Shown in pieces: positions 42,633-51,744 of a DNA stretch of 64,000 nt. The position numbers and the translations under genes were made by a program. This DNA is from Terriglobia bacterium (GTDB taxonomy: Bacteria; Acidobacteriota; Terriglobia; Terriglobales; Acidobacteriaceae), in contig JAIQGK010000011.1 in NCBI GenBank assembly GCA_020072645.1, forward strand, positions 124,001 to 188,000, read 5' to 3'. The notes under the pieces were generated by a model, which was given only the letters and a program-made list of their open reading frames with translations, was not told the DNA's origin and searched no databases. The stretch's first letter is position 1, and every line of letters begins with the position of its first letter.

Positions 42633-43406
42633 CTAGGCTCCGGAGTTCAATATTTGCTGCGTGGCCCGGAATGCATTGACATACGGTTGAACAGATTCGT
42701 CTGGAGAGTGCAAAAAATCAGCAGGCGCAAAAACACCTTTGAGCTTTCCGGAATCAATGAGGGCGATGCGGTCACCCAGCATCAAGGCTTCCGCAACGTC
42801 ATGCGTTACAAAGACAATGGTTTTGCTCAGCGTTTTTTTGAGCTGCACGAATTCGTGCTGCAACTCCGCGCGCGTGATGGGGTCAAGAGCGCCAAAAGGT
42901 TCATCCATCAGCAAGATTTCAGGATCCGCAGCGAGCGCCCGGGCCAAGCCAACACGCTGTCGCTGCCCGCCGGAGAGCTGCTCAGGATAACGATCTGAAT
43001 ATTCACCAAAGGGCAGCCCCACGAGTTGCAATACTTCACGCACACGCGCGTCAGTGCGCGCAGCGTCCCAGCGCTCCAGCCGGGGAACCAGCCCGACGTT
43101 ATCTTTTACGGTGTAATGCGGGAAAAGCCCGGCTTCCTGGATGGCATAACCAATGTGACGGCGAAGCCGAATCACGTCCCAATCGGTGGTGGAGCGGCCA
43201 TCGACAAGGACCTTGCCTTCACTTTGCTCTAAGAGGCGGTTGATCAGCTTGAGCGTTGTCGTTTTTCCGGAGCCGCTGCGCCCCAGCAGCATGAGCGTTT
43301 CACCGCGGCGGATGGAAAGATTGAGATTAGAGATAAGCGCGCGATTACCGTTAATGCGGTAAGAGACATTGACGAATTCAATGGCCGCTGCCGGGGAAGC
43401 ATTCAT
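42633..43406 (-). CDS. Osmoprotectant ABC transporter ATP-binding protein (OpuCA type)
   Basis: A 257-residue ATPase. Walker A is MLLGRSGSGKTTTLKLINRL, the Q-loop region HIGYAIQEAGLFPHYTV, the signature EQLSGGQRQRVGLARALA, Walker B EILLMDEPFGALD, and the switch region VTHDVAEALMLGDRIALID. It lacks the C-terminal CBS domains of long OpuCA proteins. The permease starts 4 bases after its stop. Confidence 0.92.
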   Translation of the reverse strand: MNASPAAAIEFVNVSYRINGNRALISNLNLSIRRGETLMLLGRSGSGKTTTLKLINRLLEQSEGKVLVDGRSTTDWDVIRLRRHIGYAIQEAGLFPHYTVKDNVGLVPRLERWDAARTDARVREVLQLVGLPFGEYSDRYPEQLSGGQRQRVGLARALAADPEILLMDEPFGALDPITRAELQHEFVQLKKTLSKTIVFVTHDVAEALMLGDRIALIDSGKLKGVFAPADFLHSPDESVQPYVNAFRATQQILNSGA

Positions 43407-43547
43407 TGGCAGCGGAAAGCGTAACAGATTGGCCGTGGATTTACGCGGTTAAGCGGCAAGCTGCCACCGAGTTCACTTTGCTGAAGGATTGAAGTGGTTG
43501 CCGGGAGCCTCCGAGGATGATTTCCGGAAGAGATGAGAGATGGGAAT

Positions 43548-43624
43548 TGGTCGGGGCGACAGGATTTGAACCTGTGACCCCCTGCGCCCAAGGCAGGTGC
43601 GCTACCAGGCTGCGCTACGCCCCG
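43548..43624 (-). tRNA. tRNA-Pro (anticodon UGG)
   Basis: A 77-nt tRNA with acceptor CGGGGCG/CGCCCCG, D arm TAGCGCAGCCTGGTAGCGCA, anticodon loop CTTGGGC (TGG at 43588-43590), T loop GTTCAAATCC, discriminator A and encoded CCA. Confidence 0.96.
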
Positions 43625-44169
43625 ACAGAATGAAGCAGGGAGATTTCCATTCTAACCGATTTTCTTGATATCGGGATTTGCCCGATTTTGATCTAGAAGT
43701 TTCTTGCTTTTAGTTCCATCGTCCGGTTTCCGGAATAAACTCTCTCGTTCGATCTCCGGGCAAACTTACAAAGCTTTTGCCGCCCGTGTTACGAAAACCA
43801 GAAAGCGCCCGCGCCAAGCGTCATTTTTCTCGGCGATACGCACTGCTTTTCGCGGACGCTCCTTGCATTATTTGGGAGTCGTTTAAATTCGCTCCACATT
43901 CGTTCATAACACTATTCGTACTCTCCTGTTTATTAGGATGAGTCACCGTAAAGATGCCATGGGCCCCCTTCCCATATGGGCCCTCCGTAAGCCCATTCTT
44001 TTCCGCTAAATGGACTCTAATGATTGAACGGATACCACCACTCCCCTCACATTCCCAATTTGGGAACAAGCTTTTCCGGATTCGGAAATTCCTAAATAAA
44101 CCCAATAGATTGTTGTGGATAGCGGCTTTCTAGCAAACTCAGTTGAATCTTTTAAGGAGATTTCTTTAA
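43625..44169. promoter_or_regulatory. AT-rich upstream region of a small secreted peptide, with palindromes
   Basis: 545 bases without a convincing gene. Palindromes: TTCCCAATTTGGGAA at 44052-44066, TTTCCG-GATT-CGGAAA at 44073-44088, CCCATATGGG at 43971-43980 and ATCGGG/CCCGAT at 43670-43686. The first two, 6 bp apart and ~85-120 bp before the peptide gene, look like operator sites. The region is markedly richer in A+T than its neighbours. No regulator is identified. Confidence 0.5.
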
Positions 44170-44343
44170 ATGTTGAAACAAACCGCACGCTTCGCAGCTT
44201 TCGCGCTCATCGTGTTCGCCGCGAGCGCAACTCCCTTAACCGCAATCGCCACCAGCAGGCAATTTGAAGGCCCAGATCCTTACCCACCTGTACCCCCAGC
44301 CAGTTGCATGCCTGCTCCTTGTCCAGTGGGCGTCATGAGGTAA
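44170..44343 (+). CDS. Small secreted Pro/Cys-containing peptide
   Basis: A 57-residue frame with the strong ribosome site AAGGAG. It has a signal peptide (LKQTARFAAFALIVFAASAT, cleavage likely around ATA or AIA), then a mature ~25-residue tail with PDPYPPVPPASCMPAPC and a short C-terminus. Two cysteines could form a disulfide. No family recognised. It is followed by two membrane genes. It could be an exported signal or structural peptide; this is inference. Confidence 0.6.
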   Translation: MLKQTARFAAFALIVFAASATPLTAIATSRQFEGPDPYPPVPPASCMPAPCPVGVMR

Positions 44344-44426
44344 CAAGAGTAATGTAGGCAGTCGGCGCTAACGGCAAGAAAAGCTTGTTTCATGGCTTAC
44401 TAACGCGGTATGCTCTTGGAAGCACT

Positions 44427-45167
44427 ATGCCGTTAGGGTCGCTCATTCACGATTTATGGATTGCAAGCATTGCTCTGCAACTACTCCTGGCAGGGGGCTT
44501 GTTGGTGAAGAGAGCATGGCAAAAGTACCCAGTCTTTGTTGCTTACATTTTCTTTAACTTATTAAGGACCGGAGCGACGTTCTCGATTTACGGAACGGGT
44601 ATTGTGTATTTTTATACCTTTTGGATTTGTGAGGGGATTTGCATCATTCTGGGGCTAGCAGTGGTGCGCGAGATATTCACGAATATTTTTGCGCCGCATG
44701 CGGCTTTGCGCAAGCTGGCTATCTTGATATTTCGCGTGGCGGTGGTCGCCCTTGTTCTATTGGCTTGTGGGGCGATCTACGAACAGTCACTCAGCGCTAG
44801 AAGCATCGCTCGCGTTCTGATGGTGGCGACGGACGGGACTCGCATTATTGAATTGGGCCTGATCATGTTCCTGTTCCTGTCTTCCAGTGCGTTTGGATTG
44901 CATTGGCGCCAGAATGAATTCGGGATTGCCCTGGGCTTGGGAACGTGTGTAGCCGTAGAGCTGATCAACGTGACGTTGATGACACATCACAGTGGCGCGG
45001 CAGCGCAGATTTTCAGTGTGGTACGCAGTTTTTCTTTCAACTTCAGCCTTCTTATCTGGCTTGGCTACCTGATGTTTCCGGAACGTGCCACCGGCAGCGG
45101 TGAGCTTCCCAAGAAGGCCCAGTTGGAGCAGTGGAATCAGGCAGTGACGGAGTTAATTAATAGATGA
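44427..45167 (+). CDS. Multi-pass membrane protein of unknown function
   Basis: About 246 residues when started at the ATG at 44427 (GGAAG 6 nt upstream); an upstream start at 44385 would be a TTG. About seven hydrophobic segments are visible, e.g. LWIASIALQLLLAGGLLV, YPVFVAYIFFNLLRTGATF, FWICEGICIILGLAVV, LIFRVAVVALVLLACGAIY, LGLIMFLFLSSSAFGL and FSFNFSLLIWLGYLMF. Its stop overlaps the start of the next gene (45164-45167), so they form an operon. No family recognised. Confidence 0.72.
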   Translation: MPLGSLIHDLWIASIALQLLLAGGLLVKRAWQKYPVFVAYIFFNLLRTGATFSIYGTGIVYFYTFWICEGICIILGLAVVREIFTNIFAPHAALRKLAILIFRVAVVALVLLACGAIYEQSLSARSIARVLMVATDGTRIIELGLIMFLFLSSSAFGLHWRQNEFGIALGLGTCVAVELINVTLMTHHSGAAAQIFSVVRSFSFNFSLLIWLGYLMFPERATGSGELPKKAQLEQWNQAVTELINR

Positions 45168-45679
45168 TAACCGTGATCGTACTTGCGCTTGCGTTGTGCG
45201 CCGTCGTGTTGTTTTACATGGCGGTGCGCACCCGCAGAAAACAGGCGGTGCAATCGCTTCGCCCGGTGGATTTAGCCGCGTTTCACACCCTGCTGGACCG
45301 CGACGATGAGCTTTTCATCAAGGAAAAGCTGCCACACTCAAAATTTATCCGTCTCAAGCGTCATCGCATCCGGGTGACCGTGCGCTACGTGGCCAGGATC
45401 GCGTCCAACGCTTCCACGGTCTTGCATGAGAGTGAGAACGCTCGCCTTAGTCCCACGCCTGAAGTGGCCTCTACGGCCGAGCAGGTAATGGACCTGGCAG
45501 CGCAGATCCGCGTGCAGTGCATGCTGGCTATGTTCAAACTGTCTCTGGAATATGCCATGCCGTCATTGCAGCTGACTCCGGCAATGCTGGTCCCCAAGTA
45601 CCAGACCTTGCGCGAGAACGTCCGCCGGCTCGGCGATCTGCAAACGCAGAATGCCATCCCGTTGGCCAACGCTATTTAA
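45164..45679 (+). CDS. Single-TM protein of unknown function
   Basis: A 171-residue protein with an N-terminal membrane segment (MITVIVLALALCAVVLFYMA), then a basic cytoplasmic part (RTRRKQAVQSLRPVDLAAF) and a helical C-terminus rich in Leu and Ala. Translationally coupled to the membrane gene before it (ATGA). A strong terminator follows. Function not known. Confidence 0.7.
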   Translation: MITVIVLALALCAVVLFYMAVRTRRKQAVQSLRPVDLAAFHTLLDRDDELFIKEKLPHSKFIRLKRHRIRVTVRYVARIASNASTVLHESENARLSPTPEVASTAEQVMDLAAQIRVQCMLAMFKLSLEYAMPSLQLTPAMLVPKYQTLRENVRRLGDLQTQNAIPLANAI

Positions 45680-45695
45680 CTTTTTCGGCAAAATA

Positions 45696-45726
45696 AGCCC
45701 TGTGCGGCAAGCGCGGGGCTTTTTTC
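45696..45726 (+). terminator. Rho-independent terminator
   Basis: A 10-bp stem with two G-T wobbles (AGCCCTGTGC / GCGCGGGGCT) around the GGCAA loop, followed by TTTTTTCT. It ends the operon starting at 44427. Confidence 0.88.
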
Positions 45727-45904
45727 TGTAACCGGAAAAAGCAGGGAAGAACACCCGGCCAGGTTCCCTGTGATTTCCGTGAAATTGCAACAACCAAAAA
45801 CAAAAGAAGTATAGATCTGAGCCTTCTGTCGGCTCCGCGTAAATGAAGTCCCCTAGTGCTCCTTAGCCCGTTGATGGTTAGGTCTTTACATTTAGAATAG
45901 ACGC

Positions 45905-46960
45905 ATGCTTCTCCAAGGCATTTTCCCCGCCGTGACCACGCCGTTCTACCCTGACGGAGCGGTTTACTACAAGAAAATTGAACACAATATTGACCGCTAT
46001 TCCCGCACGCCGATTGCGGGTATGGTGGTGCTGGGTTCCACCGGTGAAGCCGTTATGCTGAGCGATGATGAGCGGCGCGAAGTGCTGCGCATTACGGCTG
46101 AGGTAGCGTCTCCGGAAAAAGTGCTCATCGCCGGTACGGGTGCTGAGTCAGTGATTGAAACGCTGCGCCTTACGGAGCTCGCGGCAAAACTGAACTATGA
46201 CGTGGCGCTGGTGCGCACCCCGCATTTTTATCGTCCCCAGATGAAGCCGGAAGCAATGCTGGCCTTTTATCGCACCGTGGCGGACAAGTCTCCGCTGCCC
46301 GTGCTGCTCTATACGGTGCCGCCGTTCACGGCCTATGATCTGCCTCTGGAAGTGATTACGGCGCTGGCGGAGCATCCGAACATTATTGGCATCAAGGAAT
46401 CAAGCGGCAACGTGGAGAAAGTGGCGGCCATGGTGCAGGCCACGCGTCACATCAAGCGCACTGCCACCGTCACAGAAGTGCAACAGGCGGTTACGGCGCG
46501 CATGCTGGCCGCCCCGGCTACCGGCGATAATGGCGGCCAAATGGTGAGTGTGAGCCAGTTAAATGGCGGGTCTGACGTTGCCGTCGCCGCCCGGCCCAGG
46601 ATCAAGACACGCGGCAAGGAAGTTGGATTTCAGGTGCTGGTGGGAGCGGCGCACACATTGCTGGACTCATTGCTGGCCGGCGCCAGCGGCGGCGTGCTGG
46701 GATTTGCCGCACCCGCGCCAACAATTTGTTTTGAAATCCATGCTGCTTTTAAGGACAACGATATTGAGCTTGCCCGGTCAAAACAGATCAGCCTGACTCC
46801 GGCGACAAAACGCGTGGTTTCCGAACTCGGAATCCCGGCAATTAAATATGCCATGGACCTGAATGGCTATTATGGTGGACTGCCGCGGCTGCCGTTGCTT
46901 CCTCCCACACAAGCGCAGAAGATGGAAATTGAAACTATGATGAATTCCTTCAGGAATTAG
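45905..46960 (+). CDS. DapA/dihydrodipicolinate-synthase-family aldolase with insertion
   Basis: A 351-residue class I aldolase. GIFPAVTTPF starts the barrel, VLGSTGEAVML is the GxxGE loop, Y136 (LLYTVPPFTAY) and K164 (IIGIKESSG) are in the places of the catalytic Tyr and Schiff-base Lys. The family is normally ~300 residues. This protein has an extra ~55 residues at about 183-239 (RTATVTEVQQAVTARMLAAP, NGGSDVAVAARPRIKTRGKE) between barrel strand 6 and the next helix. It probably acts on an alpha-keto acid, perhaps not in lysine synthesis. Confidence 0.85.
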   Translation: MLLQGIFPAVTTPFYPDGAVYYKKIEHNIDRYSRTPIAGMVVLGSTGEAVMLSDDERREVLRITAEVASPEKVLIAGTGAESVIETLRLTELAAKLNYDVALVRTPHFYRPQMKPEAMLAFYRTVADKSPLPVLLYTVPPFTAYDLPLEVITALAEHPNIIGIKESSGNVEKVAAMVQATRHIKRTATVTEVQQAVTARMLAAPATGDNGGQMVSVSQLNGGSDVAVAARPRIKTRGKEVGFQVLVGAAHTLLDSLLAGASGGVLGFAAPAPTICFEIHAAFKDNDIELARSKQISLTPATKRVVSELGIPAIKYAMDLNGYYGGLPRLPLLPPTQAQKMEIETMMNSFRN

Positions 46961-47258
46961 CATAAGAGGAAAAGAAAATTCAGCCACAATTCGTATTTCC
47001 ATGCATTTATCGAAGGAAAATGTTATCGTCACCAGCTTAAAGAACCATTTGATAGGTGGGTGCTTTCATCTATTCCTAAACCCGAAGCGGTTTCTTTACC
47101 CAAGTTGGCATTGTTAGGGTTAAACTAGAGGGCAGCTTCAGGGTGCATTGCCACTACACTTATAATCTTCCGGCGTGAACGATTAGAAATTTCTCTTGTT
47201 GTACTTTTGCAGAAGTCGGGCCCGGCAAATAGTGGAACAAGTTTGAGGACATACAAAA
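46961..47258. other. Intergenic region before the HTH gene
   Basis: About 300 bases with no gene. It is AT-rich with several short T-runs, likely promoter space for the downstream HTH regulator; no clear sites can be named. Confidence 0.35.
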
Positions 47259-48092
47259 GTGTTGTCAGCTGGCAAGAAGTTACGCGACTTACGTGAGCAA
47301 ATGGGCCTCACCCTTCGGGATGTGGAGCTCTCCAGTACTTCCTTGGCTGAAATCAGGGGCATTGAAGAATTCGTCATCAATCCCAGCCGACTATCTGATA
47401 TTGAAACCAAGGGCGTGATCCCCAGTATTTTCAGGCTCTATGTTTTATCCGTGATTTATCGCGCAGATTTCACGGAGTTGCTTCGCCTGTATGGCGTGGA
47501 CCTGAGTTCCACGGCGGCCGATTTTGCCATTTGCCGCCCCGGCAAGACGCATCGCGTGGAAATTGCTGAAGCCCAGGGTACCGTGGAACTTCCCATCCGG
47601 GTCGATCCGGGCTTTGATCTTCTACGCACGAGTGACCTGGGCCGCATGATCCAGAAATGGGGGCCCATCCCCATGTTATATCTGCAGGAAATCGCCAAGA
47701 AAAAATTTATCTACGCTTACATCGGCACGGAAGACCTCACGATGTATCCGCTGCTGCTGCCGGGTTCATTTATTCAGGTGGATGAGGAGCGCACTCGCGT
47801 GGAAGAAAAGAAATGGCGCTCAGAGCTGGAGCGCCCGATTTACCTGGTGGAAACCCGCGATGGCCACGTGTGCTGCTGGTGCTCCGTGCGTCGGGGCGAG
47901 ATTGTGCTGCAGTCCCATCCGCTTTCACCAGTGCCTGCGCGGATACTCAAGCACCCTCAGGAAGCTGAAGTAGTAGGCCAGGTGATAGGCGTGGCTATGC
48001 GACTTGGTGAGTGGTACGCTCCTCAAGAGCGAGAGCAACAACAGAATCCTGAAGTAAACGCAAGTGAGCCGAAAGAATTGCGTCGCCGTTAA
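47259..48092 (+). CDS. HTH (XRE-type) protein with S24-like C-terminal domain
   Basis: A 277-residue protein from a GTG at 47259 (GAGGAC upstream). Residues 1-80 form an XRE-like HTH (KKLRDLREQMGLTLRDVELS, NPSRLSDIETKGVIPSIFRL). The second half (FIYAYIGTEDLTMYPLLLPG, SFIQVDEERTRVEEKKW) has the shape of the LexA/S24 peptidase-like fold, but I see no Ser-Lys dyad, so self-cleavage is doubtful. Probably a transcriptional regulator. Its 3' end overlaps the convergent gene at 47995 by 98 bases. Confidence 0.75.
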   Translation: MLSAGKKLRDLREQMGLTLRDVELSSTSLAEIRGIEEFVINPSRLSDIETKGVIPSIFRLYVLSVIYRADFTELLRLYGVDLSSTAADFAICRPGKTHRVEIAEAQGTVELPIRVDPGFDLLRTSDLGRMIQKWGPIPMLYLQEIAKKKFIYAYIGTEDLTMYPLLLPGSFIQVDEERTRVEEKKWRSELERPIYLVETRDGHVCCWCSVRRGEIVLQSHPLSPVPARILKHPQEAEVVGQVIGVAMRLGEWYAPQEREQQQNPEVNASEPKELRRR

Positions 48093-48399
48093 CCGGCGCT
48101 TTCAGCACGAATGAGTCCGGGTTAAGAATGTCAGCCACTGATCCGGACCGGGCGACGGCTTTCTGGTATTCCTGGAAAATCTCACGCACAGGCACGTGGC
48201 TCAGGGCCTGCGCGGTTTCCAAGTGGGCGGCATAAATGGCGTCCTGCGTGGGACGGTTGCCATAGGTGCGCGTAAAGCCCCAGTGCATATAACTTCCGCC
48301 GCCGGTCTGCAGCGAACAGATATAGGCCACTTTTTCCAGCAACGAAGGCAGTGCGCTTAACGTGCGTTTTTTAAAATCTTCAGCAGCTTTAAAAATCAT
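47995..48399 (-). CDS. Conserved helical protein of unknown function
   Basis: A 134-residue cytoplasmic protein from the ATG at 48399 (AGGTGA upstream); a TTG start at 48408 is less likely. Helical and Ala-rich: AAEDFKKRTLSALPSLLEKV, MHWGFTRTYGNRPTQDAIYA, THVPVREIFQ-like middle (ALSHVPVREIFQEYQKAVAR). No family recognised. Convergent with the HTH gene, sharing 98 bases. Confidence 0.6.
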   Translation of the reverse strand: MIFKAAEDFKKRTLSALPSLLEKVAYICSLQTGGGSYMHWGFTRTYGNRPTQDAIYAAHLETAQALSHVPVREIFQEYQKAVARSGSVADILNPDSFVLKAPVNGDAILSAHLRLLQDSVVALALEERTTHQVA

Positions 48400-48694
48400 G
48401 GCGCGCAATCACCTGATGACTACCCGGTTCGATATAAGGTTTTGCAGCAACGGGGGATTGTTGTTATAAAAAACATAGCACAAGCGGCGTCTTCCGGCAG
48501 CATTTTTAGCTTCTGTTCTGAAAATAAGAATTGGGATGCTGGGTAACCATCTGCTGGGCGTATGCGATTTTTCCCGCCTTCGGTCCTGAAGCCCTTATAA
48601 AATCTACCGTTTCGCGATCATCTATGATTCTACTGCTGGAAGGGTATCGCCCTTCCTTTGCCATCCAAGGAAATGCCATCGGAAATCCTGAAAA

Positions 48695-49459
48695 TCAGGT
48701 TTTCTTTTTCAGAAATTTCTCAACCCCATGGCGGCAATCTTCTGTCTGGCGGGCAATCGCATTGATCTCAACCCCGGCCTGCAACGCCGATTCAAAGGAC
48801 ATCGAGTCCATGTTATAGAGAAGCCGCTTGGAGAGCATGACGGCTGAAGCCGACTTTGCCGTCAGCTTCGCGAGGTAACTTTGGACCTCGGCTGAAAAAT
48901 GGTCGTCGGCAAAAACGCGATGCACCAAGCCAAGCTCATGTGCGCGCGCGGCGGAAATTGTTTCGCCCATAACTACCAGTTCAAACGCCGCTTTCTCTGA
49001 AATCGATCGCCGCAGAATTGCCATTACCATTGCCGGAACAAATCCGATGTTCACCTCGGGATAACCAAACCGCGCTGACTGCGCCGCAAGAATAATGTCG
49101 CAAGCGGTAGCAATGCCACAGCCGCCGGCCAGCGCTCGTCCCTGCACCGCTGCAATCACCGGCCGTGGATGATTGCGCATCATCAGAAACAGGTCGGCTG
49201 TCGCTCGCGCGTCAGCCAGGTTGTCCAGCACGCTGTTCTGCGCCGTCTTTTCCAGATTCGCCAGATCGGCCCCGGAGCAGAAATCTGTCCCCGCGCCCGT
49301 GAGCAGCACCGCGCGGCATGCATCGTCTGAAGCCGACGCGCTGAACGCCGCCTTGAGTTCGGCGACAGTCTCGCCATCCAGCGCATTGCGCTTGTCCGGA
49401 CGGTTCAACGTGATTCGCGCAACTCCGTCGCGCAGTTCGTATAGGATCTTACTGTACAT
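48695..49459 (-). CDS. Enoyl-CoA hydratase/isomerase family protein (AtuE-like)
   Basis: A 254-residue crotonase-fold protein. The CoA/oxyanion motifs are LTGAGTDFCSGADLANL and VIAAVQGRALAGGCGIATAC; the hydratase-type C-terminal part runs PEVNIGFVPAMVMAILRR to VEKFLKKK. It hydrates an enoyl-CoA, in this operon probably the isohexenylglutaconyl- or methylglutaconyl-CoA step. The ATG at 49459 overlaps the AtuA-C gene by 11 bases. Last gene of the operon. Confidence 0.9.
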   Translation of the reverse strand: MYSKILYELRDGVARITLNRPDKRNALDGETVAELKAAFSASASDDACRAVLLTGAGTDFCSGADLANLEKTAQNSVLDNLADARATADLFLMMRNHPRPVIAAVQGRALAGGCGIATACDIILAAQSARFGYPEVNIGFVPAMVMAILRRSISEKAAFELVVMGETISAARAHELGLVHRVFADDHFSAEVQSYLAKLTAKSASAVMLSKRLLYNMDSMSFESALQAGVEINAIARQTEDCRHGVEKFLKKKT

Positions 49460-49763
49460 CGATCTCCATTCGCAGCAGCGCCGCGCCATATGTCTTGCCC
49501 TGGTTATCCATGCGCAGCGATACCAGCCCGCCGCCATCCAGCGCATGGTGCAACACAAAGTTCAGCGCGTGCAGGTTGGGCAGCTCATATCGCTCAACGT
49601 CGCCGCGGCAGATTCCCGCAAAGTGCTGCTTCACGCGCTCGGCAGTAACCTTGCGGACCAGCACTGGATAGTCCTCCGGCCTCAGAGCAATGAGCCCGAT
49701 GTTGGCGTCATCACCCTTGTCGCCCGAGCGGGCATGCGCGATTTGCCGCAGCTGAATTTTCAT
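49449..49763 (-). CDS. Detached AtuA C-terminal domain protein
   Basis: A 104-residue protein with IAHARSGDKGDDANIGLIAL, YPVLVRKVTAERVKQHF, RYELPNLHALNFVLHHALDG and the closing SLRMDNQGKTYGAALL, the characteristic C-terminal domain of AtuA/DUF1446 proteins, here as its own gene. Its ATG overlaps the stop of the DinB gene (49760-49763), and its 3' end overlaps the hydratase start. It probably works with the AtuA protein encoded at 50355-51713. Confidence 0.82.
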   Translation of the reverse strand: MKIQLRQIAHARSGDKGDDANIGLIALRPEDYPVLVRKVTAERVKQHFAGICRGDVERYELPNLHALNFVLHHALDGGGLVSLRMDNQGKTYGAALLRMEIDVQ

Positions 49764-50275
49764 TGCGACCACGGCGGGACAACGCCAGTCATGCGCGCGT
49801 ATGCGATGAGCTGTCCCATATGTTCGTTGTCATGGATAATGATGCGCAGATACATTCCGTCCACCGTTGCGTCACGATCGGCGATATGTACTTTGCGCTG
49901 CAGATCGGCTGGCTTTTCCGCCAGGTGCGCAGCCCTCACCGCCTCCAGTGAGCGCTTCAGCCACTTGATGACCTCAGCTTTCGAGGTAACCGTCTTCTCC
50001 GCATCCTCTTTCAAATCGTCAGGCATCCTGGGGCCCGTCACACTCAACAGGTAGAAGTTCGCCAGCGCAATGTGCATGTACACTTCGCTGGTGGAGCGCA
50101 CTCCGTTGGCCGGTCGCCATGAAAATTTATCTTCCGGCGTCGCCTCGGCCAATGCGATCAATTGACTCGTCACATGCTTCCATTCTCCGTCATAGCCCTG
50201 CCAAATTCCTTCCGGCGCGTGTTGCGCCAGAACTGGTTTTGCGCACAAAACAAGCAGCAATAATAATGTCCTCAT
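49760..50275 (-). CDS. Secreted DinB-family protein
   Basis: A 171-residue protein with a signal peptide (TLLLLLVLCAKPVLAQ) and a four-helix DinB fold: VTSQLIALAEATPEDKFSW, STSEVYMHIALANFYLL and IIIHDNEHMGQLIAYARM, with His residues at the DinB metal positions (HIALAN, HDNEHMGQ). DinB proteins are putative metal-dependent enzymes of thiol chemistry. Placed between the two AtuA parts and coupled to the second one; odd that an exported protein sits in a CoA-catabolic operon. Confidence 0.85.
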   Translation of the reverse strand: MRTLLLLLVLCAKPVLAQHAPEGIWQGYDGEWKHVTSQLIALAEATPEDKFSWRPANGVRSTSEVYMHIALANFYLLSVTGPRMPDDLKEDAEKTVTSKAEVIKWLKRSLEAVRAAHLAEKPADLQRKVHIADRDATVDGMYLRIIIHDNEHMGQLIAYARMTGVVPPWSQ

Positions 50276-50354
50276 GGTCGCCTTATATCCGTGCAAATCC
50301 TTACTTTAAGCAAATCAAAGCCATCTGCGTTCATCTATGGTTTTGCGTCCCCAA

Positions 50355-51713
50355 TTACGCCTCCACCACGTCCACTTGCGGCGCAATGGCCTTCTTGGGA
50401 ATCAGCGCCGGCCAGTAAGCGATAATCTCATCCACTTTGCTGCGTCCCGCGTTCAGCCCCGTGACTGACGGCGGGCCATTCAGCGCGATTGGAATAATTT
50501 CTTTCAGGAAGCGCTCTACCGGCGCTTTCTCCATGGCGCGCGCGCCGATGCGCAGCACCACTTCGGCAATATCCGCAGCCGGTTCGCCGGACATTTCTCC
50601 GTGACAGCCATTCACGCCCACAAATTCTGAATGAATCGCATCCAGCTTGAGCCTAAGCTGTTCCATCCGTTGCCGCAGAATTTTGTCTGCCGCTCGCGCT
50701 TTTTTGTGGGCATCGGGCCAAGAATACGCCAGTGTTGCCACCGCCTTAAAACCCGCAGAATAACTGATGGAAACTTTGTACTGATCTGTGGCTGCACGGC
50801 CCTTGATGCCAGTCGCGCGCACGCGGTCTGGGCCCTGCTGTTCCAGCCGGATCGTCGTGAAGTCGGCAATGCCGTCCGGCGTGATATAGCTTTTTGGATC
50901 GCCGATCTCGTACAGCAACTGCTCCGTTACGCCTGCCACGTTTACGCGCCCGCCTGTTCCGGGATGCTTCGTTACCACGAATGTGCCGTCGGACTCGGCT
51001 TCAATGATCGGGTAACCGATGTTGGCAAAATCGGGAATTGATTCCCAGTCCGCCTGGCAGTTGCCGCCCGTGCATTGCGCGCCGCATTCAATCACGTGTC
51101 CCGCAATCGTCCCTGCGGCAATGCGGTCCCAGTCATCGGCTTTCCAGCCAAACTCACGCACCATCGGTCCGAGCGCCAGCGCGGCGTCATTGCAGCGCCC
51201 AGTGATCACAATGCCCGCGCCACGGCACAACGCATCGGCAATCGGGAATGCACCAAAATAAACGTTGGCGCTCTGTACGCGCGACCGGATGGAACTCAGC
51301 GGCTCGCCGGTATCCATATTGGTGAATGGAATTCCGCGCTCCAGCATCTGATCGAGCTGCGGCATGATGTCATCGCCCGTTACGACGCCGATCTTTATTC
51401 TTCCGCCGTACCCCGCTGCTTGCAGCACCGCAGCCACCGCATCCTTGCAGCCCACGGGATTCATGCCGCCTGCGTTCGTCACCACTTTCACGCCGCGCTC
51501 CACAATCTCCTTCGCTCCGCGCTTGACCACCCCGACAAAGTCATGCGCGTAGCCCGCCCGCGGATCGCGCGCCTTGATCTTCTGCAGGATGGACATTGTG
51601 ATCTCGGCCAGGTAGTCAAGCGTCAGATAATCGAGCGGCCCGCCGCGAAGCAGTTCGAGCGGCGCTTCCGCCGAGTCGCCCCAGAAGGCGGACCCGTTGG
51701 CGATTCTGATCAT
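50355..51713 (-). CDS. AtuA-family protein (DUF1446), terpene/leucine-type catabolism
   Basis: A 452-residue protein of the acyclic terpene utilisation AtuA family. Motifs: [68 protein letters not shown] and [13 protein letters not shown]. AtuA-type proteins are needed for citronellol/geraniol degradation, but the biochemical reaction is not settled. The family's C-terminal domain is missing here and is encoded separately at 49449-49763, on the far side of the DinB gene. The ATG at 51713 is preferred over 51758; stop to DinB start gap is ~80 bp. Confidence 0.9.
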   Translation of the reverse strand: MIRIANGSAFWGDSAEAPLELLRGGPLDYLTLDYLAEITMSILQKIKARDPRAGYAHDFVGVVKRGAKEIVERGVKVVTNAGGMNPVGCKDAVAAVLQAAGYGGRIKIGVVTGDDIMPQLDQMLERGIPFTNMDTGEPLSSIRSRVQSANVYFGAFPIADALCRGAGIVITGRCNDAALALGPMVREFGWKADDWDRIAAGTIAGHVIECGAQCTGGNCQADWESIPDFANIGYPIIEAESDGTFVVTKHPGTGGRVNVAGVTEQLLYEIGDPKSYITPDGIADFTTIRLEQQGPDRVRATGIKGRAATDQYKVSISYSAGFKAVATLAYSWPDAHKKARAADKILRQRMEQLRLKLDAIHSEFVGVNGCHGEMSGEPAADIAEVVLRIGARAMEKAPVERFLKEIIPIALNGPPSVTGLNAGRSKVDEIIAYWPALIPKKAIAPQVDVVEA

Positions 51714-51744
51714 TGCGCCGCCTTTGCAGCACCGGGATATCGGA

